Source: an uncultured Dehalococcoidia bacterium
Lineage (GTDB): Bacteria; Chloroflexota; Dehalococcoidia; Lucifugimonadales; Lucifugimonadaceae
NCBI GenBank assembly: GCA_958295935.1
Contig: OY282385.1
Coordinates: 1,054,001 to 1,118,000 of the forward strand
Length of the DNA: 64,000 bases
Reading direction: 5' to 3'
Every line of letters begins with the position of its first letter. Positions within the stretch are counted from its first letter, which is position 1. The notes under the pieces were generated by a model. It had not been told where the DNA came from, did no database searches, and saw nothing but the letters and a program-made list of their open reading frames with translations. This document shows, piece after piece, positions 1 to 7,816 of the stretch. The position numbers and the translations under genes are program-made.

Positions 1-2758
1 CACCGACTCGCATAGAAACGTCGTAATGCTCCTTCTCGAATCCGAACGAGCCGGCCATCCCGCAGCAACCCGCGTCGATCAGCCGAGCCGAATAGTTCGG
101 CGGAAGGTTGAGAGCCTTCACAGCCGCACCCGGCCCCGACAACGCCTTCTCGTGGCAATGAACGTGGACCGCAGCATCCGCAGCGCGGCCAGACCATTCG
201 ATCTGCTGACCACCGTCCCCCGAGGTCTCGACCAGCAGCTCCTGAATCAGCACGGAAGCGGCCGCCACGGCCCGCGCCTTGACGTCGTCAGGAAACAGGT
301 CCGGGTACTCATCTCTGAGGGTCAACAGGCAACTCGCCTCAAGCCCCACCACGCGGGCGCCCTCCCGTACTCGCGGATACAGGACGTCGATGTTATGCCG
401 GGCGTTGCGGGCAGCTTTGTCCAGCATCCCCTTGGAAATCATCGGCCGGCCGCAGCATTTGCGCGGCGCAATCTCCACCTCGTACCCCAACGCCTCCAGC
501 AGCCGCGTCGCGCCCATCCCCGCCTCGGGGTGATTGAAATTCGTAAAAGTATCGTGGAAGAAGACGACCCGACCCCGCGCCCCGGTGGTGTTAGGCGCCC
601 GTGAACGAAACCGCGACTCGAAGGTACTGCCCGACAGCTCCGGAAAGCGCCGCCGCCGGTCGATCCCCAAAAACGACTCGCCAAGACGCCGACCCACCGA
701 TGACCCGCTCGCAGCGTTGATCAGCCCGGACAACGGGCTCGCAACCGCGTTCAGCCGGTGAACCCCGGCCACGAAGCGGGAGCGGAGAGGCAAGCGCCGG
801 CCGCGATAGTACGCATTCAGAAACTCGTACTTGATCTTGGCCATGTCCACGCTCGAAGGACACTCCGACTTGCAGGACTTGCACTCCAGGCACAGGTCCA
901 GAACCTCCATCATGCGCTCCGACCCAAGCTGATCCGGGGGCAGAGCGCCGGAAAGAGCCGCGCTCAGCGCGTTCGCCCTGCCCCGCGTCGAGTGCTCCTC
1001 CTCACGCGTCGCCATATAGGACGGGCACATAGCCCCCGCATTCACCTTGCGGCAAGCGCCCACGCCGTTGCACCGCTCCACCGCGCCGGCAAATCCACCG
1101 TCCGCAGACCAATCCAGACGCGTCGAAAACGCAGCCGTGCGGTAACCCTCTCCGTAACGCAGGTTGCTCGTCATCCGAGGCGCATCCACTATCTTGCCCG
1201 GATTCATAATCCCCGCAGGGTCGAACGTAGACTTGATCTCCCGAAACGCACGGTACAGCTCCGGCCCGAACATCTTCTCGTTCCACTCCGAACGCACTAT
1301 CCCGTCCCCGTGCTCTGCCGACATCGCCCCGCCGAACTCTAGGACCAGGCTGGAAACCTCCTCCGATATAGCGCGCATCTTCTCCACACCGTCCCGACGC
1401 TTGAGATTCACCACCGGCCGTATGTGCAGACAACCCACGCTCGCGTGCCCGTAGTAGCCAGCCTCAGTACCGTGGCGACGGATGATCTCATCGAAACGGC
1501 GCACGTACTCAGGAAGCCTCTCCGGAGACACCGCCGTATCCTCCACGAAAGGCAGCGGCTTCGCATCGCCCGGCGCGTTCATCAAGAGACCAAGCCCAGC
1601 CTCCCGCATACTCCACACCTGACGCTGCTCCGCCGCCTCCAGCAGGTTGGTGACCGCAAATCCCAGACCCTCCCGGCGCATTCGCACGTTCAGACGCTCC
1701 AGCCTGGAACTCACCTCCCGCCTGCTATCGCCTGAGAACTCCACGACCAGCACGTCCGTGGGGTCGCCCTGGAGAAACCCGATGTTTCGCGAAAACCCCC
1801 GCGACTGCCGGGCCTGCCGAATGATCATCTCGCCAATGTGCTCCACCGCGTCCGGGCCTTCTTCCAGCGCCGCAACGGTGGCTTCCATCGCCTCCCCAAT
1901 GCCGGCAAAGTGAAGAACCGCCAGCCCCTTCACCTTCGGCAAAGGCATAAGGTTCAATTTGGCCGACGTGACCGCCAACAGCGTCCCCTCCGAACCGGTA
2001 GCCAGCCGGGCCATGTTGAAGTCCGAAGCGTCCTGCACCAGGTCCAGGTTGTACCCCCCCACTCGGCGCATGATCCTGGGAAACCGGCGCAAAACCTCCT
2101 CCCGCGAATCTTCGGCAATTCTGCGCACTCCCCGATATATCGCCCCCTCCAGCCCGCCGCCAGACGTCTTCGACTCCACGGCCGCAGCGTCCAAACGACC
2201 AAAGCGCGCCCGCGACCCATCCGACAGCGTCACGTCCAGCTCCAGCACGTGATCCACCGTCTTCCCGTAGATGATGGAATGCGCGCCGCAAGAGTTGTTT
2301 CCGATGGCGCCCCCGACGTTCGCCCGATTCGCCGTGCTCGGATCCGGTGTGAAATGGAGACCGGTGGACGCAATCCGGCGGTTCAACTCCCCGATCGTGA
2401 TGCCGGGCTGCGTACGCGCCCAAGCCTCCTCCGCGTTCACTTCCAACAGGTCGTGCATGTACTTCGAAAAGTCGATCACCACCGCGCGGTTCACAGTCTG
2501 ACCGGCCAGCCCCGTGCCGCCCCCGCGAGGCAGTACCGGCGCACCGTGGCGGCCCGCCGTCTCCACCACCGCCGACACGTCATCCGCGTCTCTCGGCACG
2601 ACCACGCCAATAGGCTCTATACGGTAGATCGAGCCGTCCGTGGAATACATCGCACGAGAGTAAGAATCGAATCTCACCTCGCCGGCAACCGCAACACTCA
2701 GATCGCGCTCCAACTCACGAACGTCCGGATCGCGGACCGGGGCCGCGGCAGGCGGCAT
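1..2758 (-). CDS. FAD-linked oxidase fused to Fe-S/CCG domains (GlcD-GlpC/YdiJ type), 3' end cut by window
   Basis: Likely a flavin- and Fe-S-dependent 2-hydroxyacid (D-lactate, glycolate or 2-hydroxyglutarate type) dehydrogenase that passes electrons to the respiratory chain. The frame runs open from the ATG at 2758 to the window edge, 919 codons. In order: an FAD_binding_4 domain (about residues 45-225, glycine-rich GGGTGLAGQ near 80), the FAD-oxidase C-terminal domain (HGDG near 480), a ferredoxin-like pair of cysteine clusters (CNGVGAC near 560, CLECKSCKSECP near 622), then a CCG heterodisulfide-reductase-like region ending with GCCGMAGSFGFE near 896. The start lies 1 nt after the terC stop (TGA-G-ATG), so the two genes are probably co-transcribed. 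The substrate cannot be read from sequence. The protein is nearly complete but its last residues are outside the window. Confidence 0.9.
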   Translation of the reverse strand, partial: MPPAAAPVRDPDVRELERDLSVAVAGEVRFDSYSRAMYSTDGSIYRIEPIGVVVPRDADDVSAVVETAGRHGAPVLPRGGGTGLAGQTVNRAVVIDFSKYMHDLLEVNAEEAWARTQPGITIGELNRRIASTGLHFTPDPSTANRANVGGAIGNNSCGAHSIIYGKTVDHVLELDVTLSDGSRARFGRLDAAAVESKTSGGGLEGAIYRGVRRIAEDSREEVLRRFPRIMRRVGGYNLDLVQDASDFNMARLATGSEGTLLAVTSAKLNLMPLPKVKGLAVLHFAGIGEAMEATVAALEEGPDAVEHIGEMIIRQARQSRGFSRNIGFLQGDPTDVLVVEFSGDSRREVSSRLERLNVRMRREGLGFAVTNLLEAAEQRQVWSMREAGLGLLMNAPGDAKPLPFVEDTAVSPERLPEYVRRFDEIIRRHGTEAGYYGHASVGCLHIRPVVNLKRRDGVEKMRAISEEVSSLVLEFGGAMSAEHGDGIVRSEWNEKMFGPELYRAFREIKSTFDPAGIMNPGKIVDAPRMTSNLRYGEGYRTAAFSTRLDWSADGGFAGAVERCNGVGACRKVNAGAMCPSYMATREEEHSTRGRANALSAALSGALPPDQLGSERMMEVLDLCLECKSCKSECPSSVDMAKIKYEFLNAYYRGRRLPLRSRFVAGVHRLNAVASPLSGLINAASGSSVGRRLGESFLGIDRRRRFPELSGSTFESRFRSRAPNTTGARGRVVFFHDTFTNFNHPEAGMGATRLLEALGYEVEIAPRKCCGRPMISKGMLDKAARNARHNIDVLYPRVREGARVVGLEASCLLTLRDEYPDLFPDDVKARAVAAASVLIQELLVETSGDGGQQIEWSGRAADAAVHVHCHEKALSGPGAAVKALNLPPNYSARLIDAGCCGMAGSFGFEKEHYDVSMRVG

Positions 2759-2759
2759 C

Positions 2760-3731
2760 TCAGCCGGACCTGCCCGCGCTAGCAGATTCAGCCTCCTCGC
2801 CGCCCTCATCCTTATCAGGCAACACCGCAGACGCCGCGATGCTCAACCCCAGAATGCCCATGATCACCCCCAGGGAAAGGTAAGGATCTATGTGAACGCT
2901 CTCGAACGCCTCCTCCACGATCATCTTCGCCCCCACGAATCCCAAAATCATAGCCAGCCCGTACTGAAGGAAACGGAATATCTTCACCAGACCGGCCAGC
3001 AGAAAGAATAAGGGCCTCATTCCCAGCACGGCCATGGCATTGGAGCTCCAGACCACGAACCAATTGGTGCTGATTCCGAAAACGGTCGGGATCGAGTCCA
3101 CCGCAAACACAACGTCGGTGGTGCCCAGCGCCAGCACCACGAGCAGCAGAGGCGTGGCCGCGCGCACACCGTCCACGCGGGTGAAGAAGTTGCGCCCCTC
3201 GTACTCCGTGGAAACCCTCATAAACCGGCGGGCAACGCGCAGTGCCAAATTTTTCTCCGGGTCGACCTCCTGATCGCCGGTAAAAGCCAGCTTGTAAGCC
3301 GTATACAACAGGAAGGCCCCCAGTATGTATAGCGCCCAGGAGAAGGCGGTTATCACCGCCAGCCCCGCCACTATGAACAACGCCCGCGCAATCAGAGCCC
3401 CCACGATCCCCCACAGCAAAGCCCGCATCTGATACTTGGCAGGCACCGCAAAGTAGCCGAAGATAACTATGAAGACGAACAGGTTGTCTATGCTGAGCGC
3501 ACGCTCCGCCGCGTACGCGGTCAAATACTCCCCGCCCAGCTGCGAGCCGCCGGCCAGCCACACGAACACGCCCACACCAGCCGCCGCCAGCGTCCAGAAC
3601 GCCGTGAGCCAGCCAGCCTCCTTCATCCCCACCACGTGATCGCGGCGCGTCAGAATCACAAGATCCAGGAACAACAGCGCAGCCAGAGCCGCGTTGAAGC
3701 CCACCCACGTCCAGATGCTATCCAACAACAT
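2760..3731 (-). CDS. TerC/Alx family integral membrane protein
   Basis: 323 aa, rich in hydrophobic helices over its whole length, with the TerC signatures RALSIDNLFVFIVIFGYF (about residues 79-95) and GTTDVVFAVDSIPTVFGI in the middle, acidic residues within membrane helices that are typical of this family. Family members are linked to manganese export or to membrane metal handling and protein secretion; the tellurite name is historical. It starts at ATG 3731 inside a 200-bp segment (3609-3808) that is repeated at 5704-5903. The copy here is the intact one. A -10-like TATAGT on the - strand lies about 60 nt upstream in both copies. It is followed 1 nt later by the FAD/Fe-S oxidoreductase. No yybP-ykoY manganese riboswitch is evident upstream. 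Confidence 0.9.
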   Translation of the reverse strand: MLLDSIWTWVGFNAALAALLFLDLVILTRRDHVVGMKEAGWLTAFWTLAAAGVGVFVWLAGGSQLGGEYLTAYAAERALSIDNLFVFIVIFGYFAVPAKYQMRALLWGIVGALIARALFIVAGLAVITAFSWALYILGAFLLYTAYKLAFTGDQEVDPEKNLALRVARRFMRVSTEYEGRNFFTRVDGVRAATPLLLVVLALGTTDVVFAVDSIPTVFGISTNWFVVWSSNAMAVLGMRPLFFLLAGLVKIFRFLQYGLAMILGFVGAKMIVEEAFESVHIDPYLSLGVIMGILGLSIAASAVLPDKDEGGEEAESASAGRSG

Positions 3732-3808
3732 TGGTCAAGGCCTCGCGCCCAAAGGATCCCGGCGCCTTCATACGTCGCGCCAAGCCATGCTAAACACTAT
3801 AGCAATCG
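3609..3808. repeat. Direct repeat copy A (terC 5' region), about 200 bp
   Basis: Covers the first 41 codons of terC and about 77 bp upstream. It matches 5704-5903 in the same orientation with three mismatches that I could see: two adjacent at 3622-3623 versus 5717-5718, and one near 3665 versus 5760. Identity starts at ccagccagcctcc and ends at ctatagcaatcg on both sides. Beyond 3808 and 5903 the two flanks diverge at once. Confidence 0.95.
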
Positions 3809-4009
3809 TAATTATGTAGCAAAATCCGCACCCGGTTGGATTCACTCTCGCCGCGACAGCTTCCATCGCCTGTTCAATTCGGCCCTGGTGGGCTCCCGAT
3901 TCTCGCTGCGCGGAAGGTCAGGGGCCGGAGCCAAGAGCACGCCTTTCAAGGCGTCCTCGAAGTCCACGAGGGTTACAGGCTCGCGGCAGTCTCCTCGATG
4001 GTGTCGCGG

Positions 4010-5233
4010 TCAGGCTGTGACATATTCCGGTCGCTTTTTCAGTTCCGCTATCAGATACGCCTGGTCGCGATCACCCTTGACGCTGTTGCAATGCCCGCAC
4101 AGCAGCTGAAGGTTGGCGAGATGGTCGGTCCCGCCCTTGGAGCGCGGCACAACGTGGTCAACCGTGAATATCTTGAACGGAAAGTCCATACGGCATCCTT
4201 TGCATTGGCCTTCCTGCTGACCATAGAGCACGTGTTTGTTCTTGCGGTAGTTCTTGGGCGCGTCGATGTCTGTGCGCTTGGGAATATCTGTCCGGGCCGT
4301 AACCAGGCGGTTGTGAAACAGGTCTCCCAGTTCGCCGCGTAGCCGGAGATTGACCAGCTCGACGGCCTTTGGGGACAGGTCGATACCTACCCACTTGCGC
4401 CCCAGACGTTCGGCGGCAACGCAGGCTGTGGCGCAACCGCAGAAGGGGTCTAGCACGATGTCGCCAGGGTTGGAAGACGCCTTGATGATGCGCTCCAACA
4501 GGGCCAAGGGCTTCTGGGTCGGGTAGCCGATGCGCTGTTTTCCGTATGGTCGTGAAATGCCGCGCCACCAGTCCTCGACGACCTTCCCCCTCTTGTCGGG
4601 GTGATACGTCCGCCCAGGTGCCCGTGAGTCAGACCCTGAGAACACCGTCGCCTGATAGTCTGAATCATATGGTACGCGGGCTGCATCGGCGTTGAAGGTT
4701 CGATTCTTGCCCGCGTAGCGCAGGATGATGTCGTGTTTTCGCGGGAAGTCCAGCTTCGGAATCCCTCCCCCCGCGTAACACCACACGATCTCATTCCTAA
4801 AGTTGGCCGCGCCAAACACTGCGTCCATCAGCATCTTGAGATAGTGGCTCGCTGTCGGATCGCAATGTAGATATATGCTCCCGGTGTCCTTCAACACCCG
4901 CAGCATTTCCAGCAGCCGGACAGCCATCATGGTCAGATAGGACTGCATACCCTTGCCGTTTGTCCAGCTAGCAGCGTCCAACAAACGCGCTACTGCGGGG
5001 TATTCGTCCGCAATCAGGCCCATCCATGCAACGTCAAGGTCCGAGAGCGTCCAGGTGTCTTTGAACGCTGCCCCGGCCGCCTTGCTTCCGACCGGCGCAG
5101 CGTAGTCGCGGTTGGAATTGAACGGCGGGTCCAGATAGATGAGGTCTACCGTCTCGGAGTTCAGCCCGCGCAGGATGTCGAGGTTGTCTCCCGTCCAGAG
5201 CGTCTTATCCACGAAGTTCGGGGCTGCCATCAC
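4010..5233 (-). CDS. DNA methyltransferase (N6-adenine/N4-cytosine, beta class) with C-terminal HNH domain
   Basis: 407 aa. The N-terminal part is an S-adenosylmethionine-dependent DNA amino-methyltransferase: catalytic motif IV LDPPFNSN at residues 34-41 precedes motif I VLDPFCGCAT at 261-270, the order of beta-class enzymes, with GYPTQKP at about 237-243 typical of this group. After about residue 340 comes an HNH nuclease-like zinc module: CKGC (345-348), FTVDHVVPRSKGG with the DH pair at about 360-361, LLCGHCNSVKGDR with CxxC at 380-383. One chain could thus both methylate and cut, or the HNH part may act as a regulator. Start: GTG at 5233, or ATG at 5230, which overlaps the stop of the transposase remnant (GTGATG). 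It is the only intact gene in the insertion. No separate restriction gene or specificity subunit is next to it. Confidence 0.85.
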   Translation of the reverse strand: MMAAPNFVDKTLWTGDNLDILRGLNSETVDLIYLDPPFNSNRDYAAPVGSKAAGAAFKDTWTLSDLDVAWMGLIADEYPAVARLLDAASWTNGKGMQSYLTMMAVRLLEMLRVLKDTGSIYLHCDPTASHYLKMLMDAVFGAANFRNEIVWCYAGGGIPKLDFPRKHDIILRYAGKNRTFNADAARVPYDSDYQATVFSGSDSRAPGRTYHPDKRGKVVEDWWRGISRPYGKQRIGYPTQKPLALLERIIKASSNPGDIVLDPFCGCATACVAAERLGRKWVGIDLSPKAVELVNLRLRGELGDLFHNRLVTARTDIPKRTDIDAPKNYRKNKHVLYGQQEGQCKGCRMDFPFKIFTVDHVVPRSKGGTDHLANLQLLCGHCNSVKGDRDQAYLIAELKKRPEYVTA

Positions 5234-5640
5234 GCCGCCAAGTCCCGATAGCGAAGGCGCTTTCCGCCGACGCCCTTGGTGAAATGCGTCATGCGGTCGA
5301 TGGCGTCAACCCCGCAGTCCCCCTCGTTCAGCAGGAACCTAGCCTCGTTGACGTAGCGGCCAAGGCGCTTTGGCCTGACATCGCGCCAAGTACCGTGAAT
5401 CGAACGCTCTCGGACGGCCCGGACAGCCTCGATGCTATTGGTGTGAGCGCCGCGCCCCGAACGTACTCCCCGGCGACGTGCTCGATGGTCTGGTGGCCGT
5501 ACCGGTTGAAGCCATTCGGAAGGGCCGAGTAAGCGCGGGCCGCGCCCGTGTAGACCGTTGCGCCGGGTTAGACTGAGCTTTCCACGAACTCGATGAGCGT
5601 GGCGCCATCGGCGCGTTCTACGGATTTGGCAATCAACTTG
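5230..5640 (-). pseudogene. IS1595-family (ISXO2-like) transposase, 3' fragment, broken
   Basis: Two frames together spell the C-terminal part of an IS1595-type DDE transposase. Reading leftward from the poly-C tract: KLIAKSVERADGATLIEFV, an in-frame TAA at 5568-5570, then GATVYTGAARAYSAL and HVAGEYVRG. After a frame change near 5450 the other frame continues with AHTNSIE, then RDVRPKRLGRYVNEARF and GKRLRYRDL, ending at TGA 5230. This matches the family pattern of an acidic residue in VYTDEARAY followed by GEYVRG, AHTN and LHRYVxEF. The N-terminal half, including the first catalytic Asp, is absent; the sequence stops at the C run. At least one stop and one frameshift make it non-functional. 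Confidence 0.75.
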
Positions 5641-5662
5641 CCCCCCCCCCCCCCCCCCCCCC
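5641..5662. repeat. Homopolymer tract, 22 consecutive C
   Basis: A run of 22 C on the + strand (G on the strand read by the neighbouring frames) sits exactly where the transposase remnant ends. It is followed on the + strand by a short GC-rich stretch and by the tandem unit ccagccagt before repeat copy B. Long G/C runs can be phase-variable slippage tracts, but they are also common scars of poly-G sequencing artefacts and of joins in assemblies. Its length cannot be trusted from one consensus. Confidence 0.95.
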
Positions 5663-5703
5663 GCTGCCGCGCCGGAGACTACCGGCTTACCAGTCCAGCC
5701 AGT

Positions 5704-5903
5704 CCAGCCAGCCTCCGCCATCCCCACCACGTGATCGCGGCGCGTCAGAATCACAAGATCAAGGAACAACAGCGCAGCCAGAGCCGCGTTGAAGCCCACC
5801 CACGTCCAGATGCTATCCAACAACATTGGTCAAGGCCTCGCGCCCAAAGGATCCCGGCGCCTTCATACGTCGCGCCAAGCCATGCTAAACACTATAGCAA
5901 TCG
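5704..5903. repeat. Direct repeat copy B (duplicate of terC 5' region)
   Basis: Second copy of 3609-3808, same orientation, three visible mismatches. On the - strand it carries the terC start and first 36 codons unchanged, then diverges into a frame that reads through the C run (poly-Gly) and ends at 5230. This truncated terC head cannot make a TerC protein. The copy still contains the TATAGT -10-like element, so it may drive transcription leftward into the methyltransferase gene. Confidence 0.95.
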
Positions 5904-5918
5904 ACAATAGCCCGACGG

Positions 5919-6761
5919 CTAGCCGGTCGACTTTATGCGGTACACCTGCTCACCGCGCGGCGTCTGCACCGAAACCTCGTCACCGCGATTCCGACCAAGA
6001 ATAGCCGCCCCAACCGGCGAGGCGATCGATATCTTCCCGGACAGCGGATTAGCCTCGCGCGGATCCACCAACTGATAGCGCACCGTCCGGCCAGACCCTA
6101 CGTCCGTCAACCTCACGTTAGAGCCTATCCGAACCGTCTCCCGGTCAAGCTTTTGCTGCCCGATCACTATGGACGACTTCAGCGTGGCCTCGATCTGCAG
6201 AATACGAGATGAAACCATCCCCTGAGACTCACGCGCAGCCTCCAAGGGCGCGTTCTCACGAACGTCCTTGTCCTCAGCCGCCCGGTGTATCTCCTCGGCC
6301 AGCTTGATTCTTTCTTTCTGCAGGCCCTCCAACTCTTCCTTCAGCTGGTTGTAACCGGACTTGGTCAGGCGTATCACGTTGCCCGAGATCCCGGAACCGC
6401 GCCCACCCGCAGTGGCGGACCGCCCGCGACGCAGGCGCAAGTGCTGCGAAAGATTTACGGCGATGTACTTCTTCTTCTTGAGGAAGCTCAGGTACCGCTT
6501 TACGTGTGCCGCACGATCCGCAGCAGCCGCAGAGGATGCCCTCGAGGCTATCGAGTCGCTGAACTCACCAACCTCCGAGGCCGTGAGCGAACCGACCGAC
6601 CGCTCCCCTCCAACCCACCGCACGAACTTCACTATCTCAGGTTGCGCCTGTTGCTTCGAATCGTCAGCCAGCTGACTAACGTAAATCTGGAACGATGCGG
6701 TCACGGAAAGGCTTGCTTCTGCAGCCTTGGACGGGGAAACAGTCTCGGTCTTGGTAGCCAC
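5919..6761 (-). CDS. greA: GreA-type transcription elongation factor with N-terminal integrase SAM-like domain
   Basis: 280 aa against about 158 for ordinary GreA. Residues from about 128 on are a normal GreA: a coiled-coil GreA_N domain (LTKSGYNQLKEELEGLQKER, AEDKDVRENAPLEAARE) and a C-terminal FKBP-like domain (ISIASPVGAAILGRNRGDEV, then PRGEQVYRI). GreA inserts its coiled coil in the RNA polymerase secondary channel and stimulates cleavage of backtracked transcripts; the acidic tip residues are here D and E in AEDKDVRE. The first 110 residues resemble the core-binding (SAM-like) domain of tyrosine recombinases: FQIYVSQLADDSKQQ, VGSLTASEVGEF, HVKRYLSFLKKKKYI. No catalytic recombinase domain follows. 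The domain may bind DNA or polymerase; that is inference. The gene precedes the rpmH cluster on the opposite strand. Confidence 0.88.
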   Translation of the reverse strand: MATKTETVSPSKAAEASLSVTASFQIYVSQLADDSKQQAQPEIVKFVRWVGGERSVGSLTASEVGEFSDSIASRASSAAAADRAAHVKRYLSFLKKKKYIAVNLSQHLRLRRGRSATAGGRGSGISGNVIRLTKSGYNQLKEELEGLQKERIKLAEEIHRAAEDKDVRENAPLEAARESQGMVSSRILQIEATLKSSIVIGQQKLDRETVRIGSNVRLTDVGSGRTVRYQLVDPREANPLSGKISIASPVGAAILGRNRGDEVSVQTPRGEQVYRIKSTG

Positions 6762-6883
6762 TAAGCGTTTTCACCTCCACTTGAGATAGACCCCGCCTGC
6801 AACATGACGCTGCGGGCATCGCCAGCCACACTCAATGATAGGTTTGCCATAAGCAGCCGTCAAATTGCCAACCCCGACTCACG

Positions 6884-6913
6884 TTGACACTCAACTTACC
6901 CGAAACTTACAAT
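6884..6913 (+). promoter_or_regulatory. Sigma-A type promoter for the rpmH-rnpA cluster
   Basis: TTGACA at 6884-6889, an 18-nt spacer, and TACAAT at 6908-6913, 26 nt before the rpmH ATG at 6939. This is the closest match to consensus that I found in the window, and it points into the operon. Confidence 0.7.
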
Positions 6914-6938
6914 CCCTAACAGCGGAAAAGCGAATCTC

Positions 6939-7076
6939 ATGCCCCTCAGAACTTACCAACCAAAGAAACGCAGACGGGCCAGAGTCCACGGCTTCAGAAC
7001 GCGCATGCGGACCAAAGCCGGAAGGCGAGTCATCGCACGGAGAAGAGCGAGAGGCCGCACAAGACTCACCGTCTAG
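6939..7076 (+). CDS. rpmH: 50S ribosomal protein bL34
   Basis: 45 aa, highly basic, with the bL34 signature: [19 protein letters not shown] at the start, then [19 protein letters not shown]. It lies 26 nt downstream of a good promoter and 8 nt before rnpA, the near-universal bacterial order. The length is normal for the family. In many genomes dnaA and the origin lie upstream of rpmH; here greA lies upstream and I see no DnaA-box cluster in 6762-6938. Confidence 0.95.
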   Translation: MPLRTYQPKKRRRARVHGFRTRMRTKAGRRVIARRRARGRTRLTV

Positions 7077-7084
7077 ACCGTGAA

Positions 7085-7453
7085 GTGGCGCTTCCCCGCA
7101 GGCGACGCCTACGCAAACCCGCCCAGTTCCGGCAAACCTTCTCCAGAGGAAGCCGGAAAGGCGACCGACTGCTCTACGTCGTGGCAGCCCCCGGAACAGG
7201 ACGCGAAACAAAATACGGGCTGGCCGTTTCCTCAAAAGTGGGAAACGCCGTCTGCAGGAATACAATCAAGCGAAGGCTCAGAGAAATACTGAGAAAACTG
7301 GAGACCAACGGCGCTTGGGACATAGTCGTCTCAGCAAGACCACCCGCCGCAAAGGCCAGCTACCCACAACTCGAAAAGTCGATGCTAGCCATCGCATACC
7401 GCCTGAAGATCGCAAGAAAAACGTCGCACACCCCAAGAAACGCGACGACATGA
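7085..7453 (+). CDS. rnpA: Ribonuclease P protein component
   Basis: 122 aa, GTG start at 7085, just after rpmH. It carries the RnpA pattern: [17 protein letters not shown] at the N-terminus, [24 protein letters not shown] in the centre (the conserved RNR-like helix is here [10 protein letters not shown]), and [12 protein letters not shown]. It is the protein cofactor of RNase P, which trims the 5' leader of pre-tRNA. The 3' end overlaps the yidD start by 4 nt (ATGA at 7450-7453), so the two are translationally coupled. Confidence 0.92.
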   Translation: MALPRRRRLRKPAQFRQTFSRGSRKGDRLLYVVAAPGTGRETKYGLAVSSKVGNAVCRNTIKRRLREILRKLETNGAWDIVVSARPPAAKASYPQLEKSMLAIAYRLKIARKTSHTPRNATT

Positions 7454-7680
7454 CCATGAAAACCATCGCTCTCGGCCTCATCCGCTTCTACAAGGCGGCC
7501 GTGTCTCCATACATGCCCGGAACATGCCGCTTTACGCCCACCTGCTCCAGCTACGCCCATGAAGCCGTGGAGAGGCACGGAACCGCGAGAGGCGCAGGCA
7601 TGGCCCTGAGGCGGCTCGCAAAATGCCACCCAGGGCGGACAGGCGGTTACGACCCAGTACCAGGGACGGAAACCACGTAG
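7450..7680 (+). CDS. yidD: Membrane protein insertion efficiency factor YidD
   Basis: 76 aa from ATG 7450, which overlaps the rnpA stop as ATGA. The family core is complete: [35 protein letters not shown], then [18 protein letters not shown], with the three conserved cysteines. YidD is a small amphipathic inner-face membrane protein that helps YidC-dependent insertion. A frame upstream of 7450 is open but lies within rnpA and shows no conservation. Confidence 0.93.
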   Translation: MTMKTIALGLIRFYKAAVSPYMPGTCRFTPTCSSYAHEAVERHGTARGAGMALRRLAKCHPGRTGGYDPVPGTETT

Positions 7681-7816
7681 TAAACAAGACGCGACGCTCC
7701 AACCCGCTGACGGACAGAAACCCGAAACGAACAGAACGGGACGAGCGCGCAAACCCAGGCGGAGGCCCAAGACGCCACCGGAAAAAAACCGACGGGCGCA
7801 ATCAACTGCGCCCGCC

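Larger units (their letters stand above)
3809..5703. mobile_element. Insertion between direct repeats (methyltransferase-HNH, IS1595 remnant, poly-C tract)
   Basis: Removing 3809-5903 (insert plus one repeat copy) restores an uninterrupted terC promoter region joined to the greA 3' end, which is the expected ancestral order. The segment holds one intact gene (4010-5233), a broken transposase (5230-5640) and a 22-nt C run. No inverted terminal repeats or integrase are visible, so this is not a complete known transposon. The 200-bp flanking copies are too long for an IS target duplication; a single-crossover integration, a template-switch duplication or an assembly join would each give this structure. 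Confidence 0.55.

Noticed and set aside
1838-2782. 314-aa + strand open frame opposite the FAD oxidase
   Set aside because: Low-complexity Arg/His shadow without start signal; the - strand FAD domain is clear.
3732-3835. yybP-ykoY manganese riboswitch ahead of terC
   Set aside because: The leader is short and lacks the conserved purine-rich loops.
5230-5826. A 198-aa frame beginning like TerC, read as a second TerC gene
   Set aside because: Only the first 36 residues match TerC; the remainder is poly-Gly from the C run plus out-of-frame transposase sequence. It is a duplicated head, not a gene.
6762-6938. Replication origin upstream of rpmH
   Set aside because: No dnaA gene and no TTATCCACA-like boxes; the strand skew also seems not to change here.
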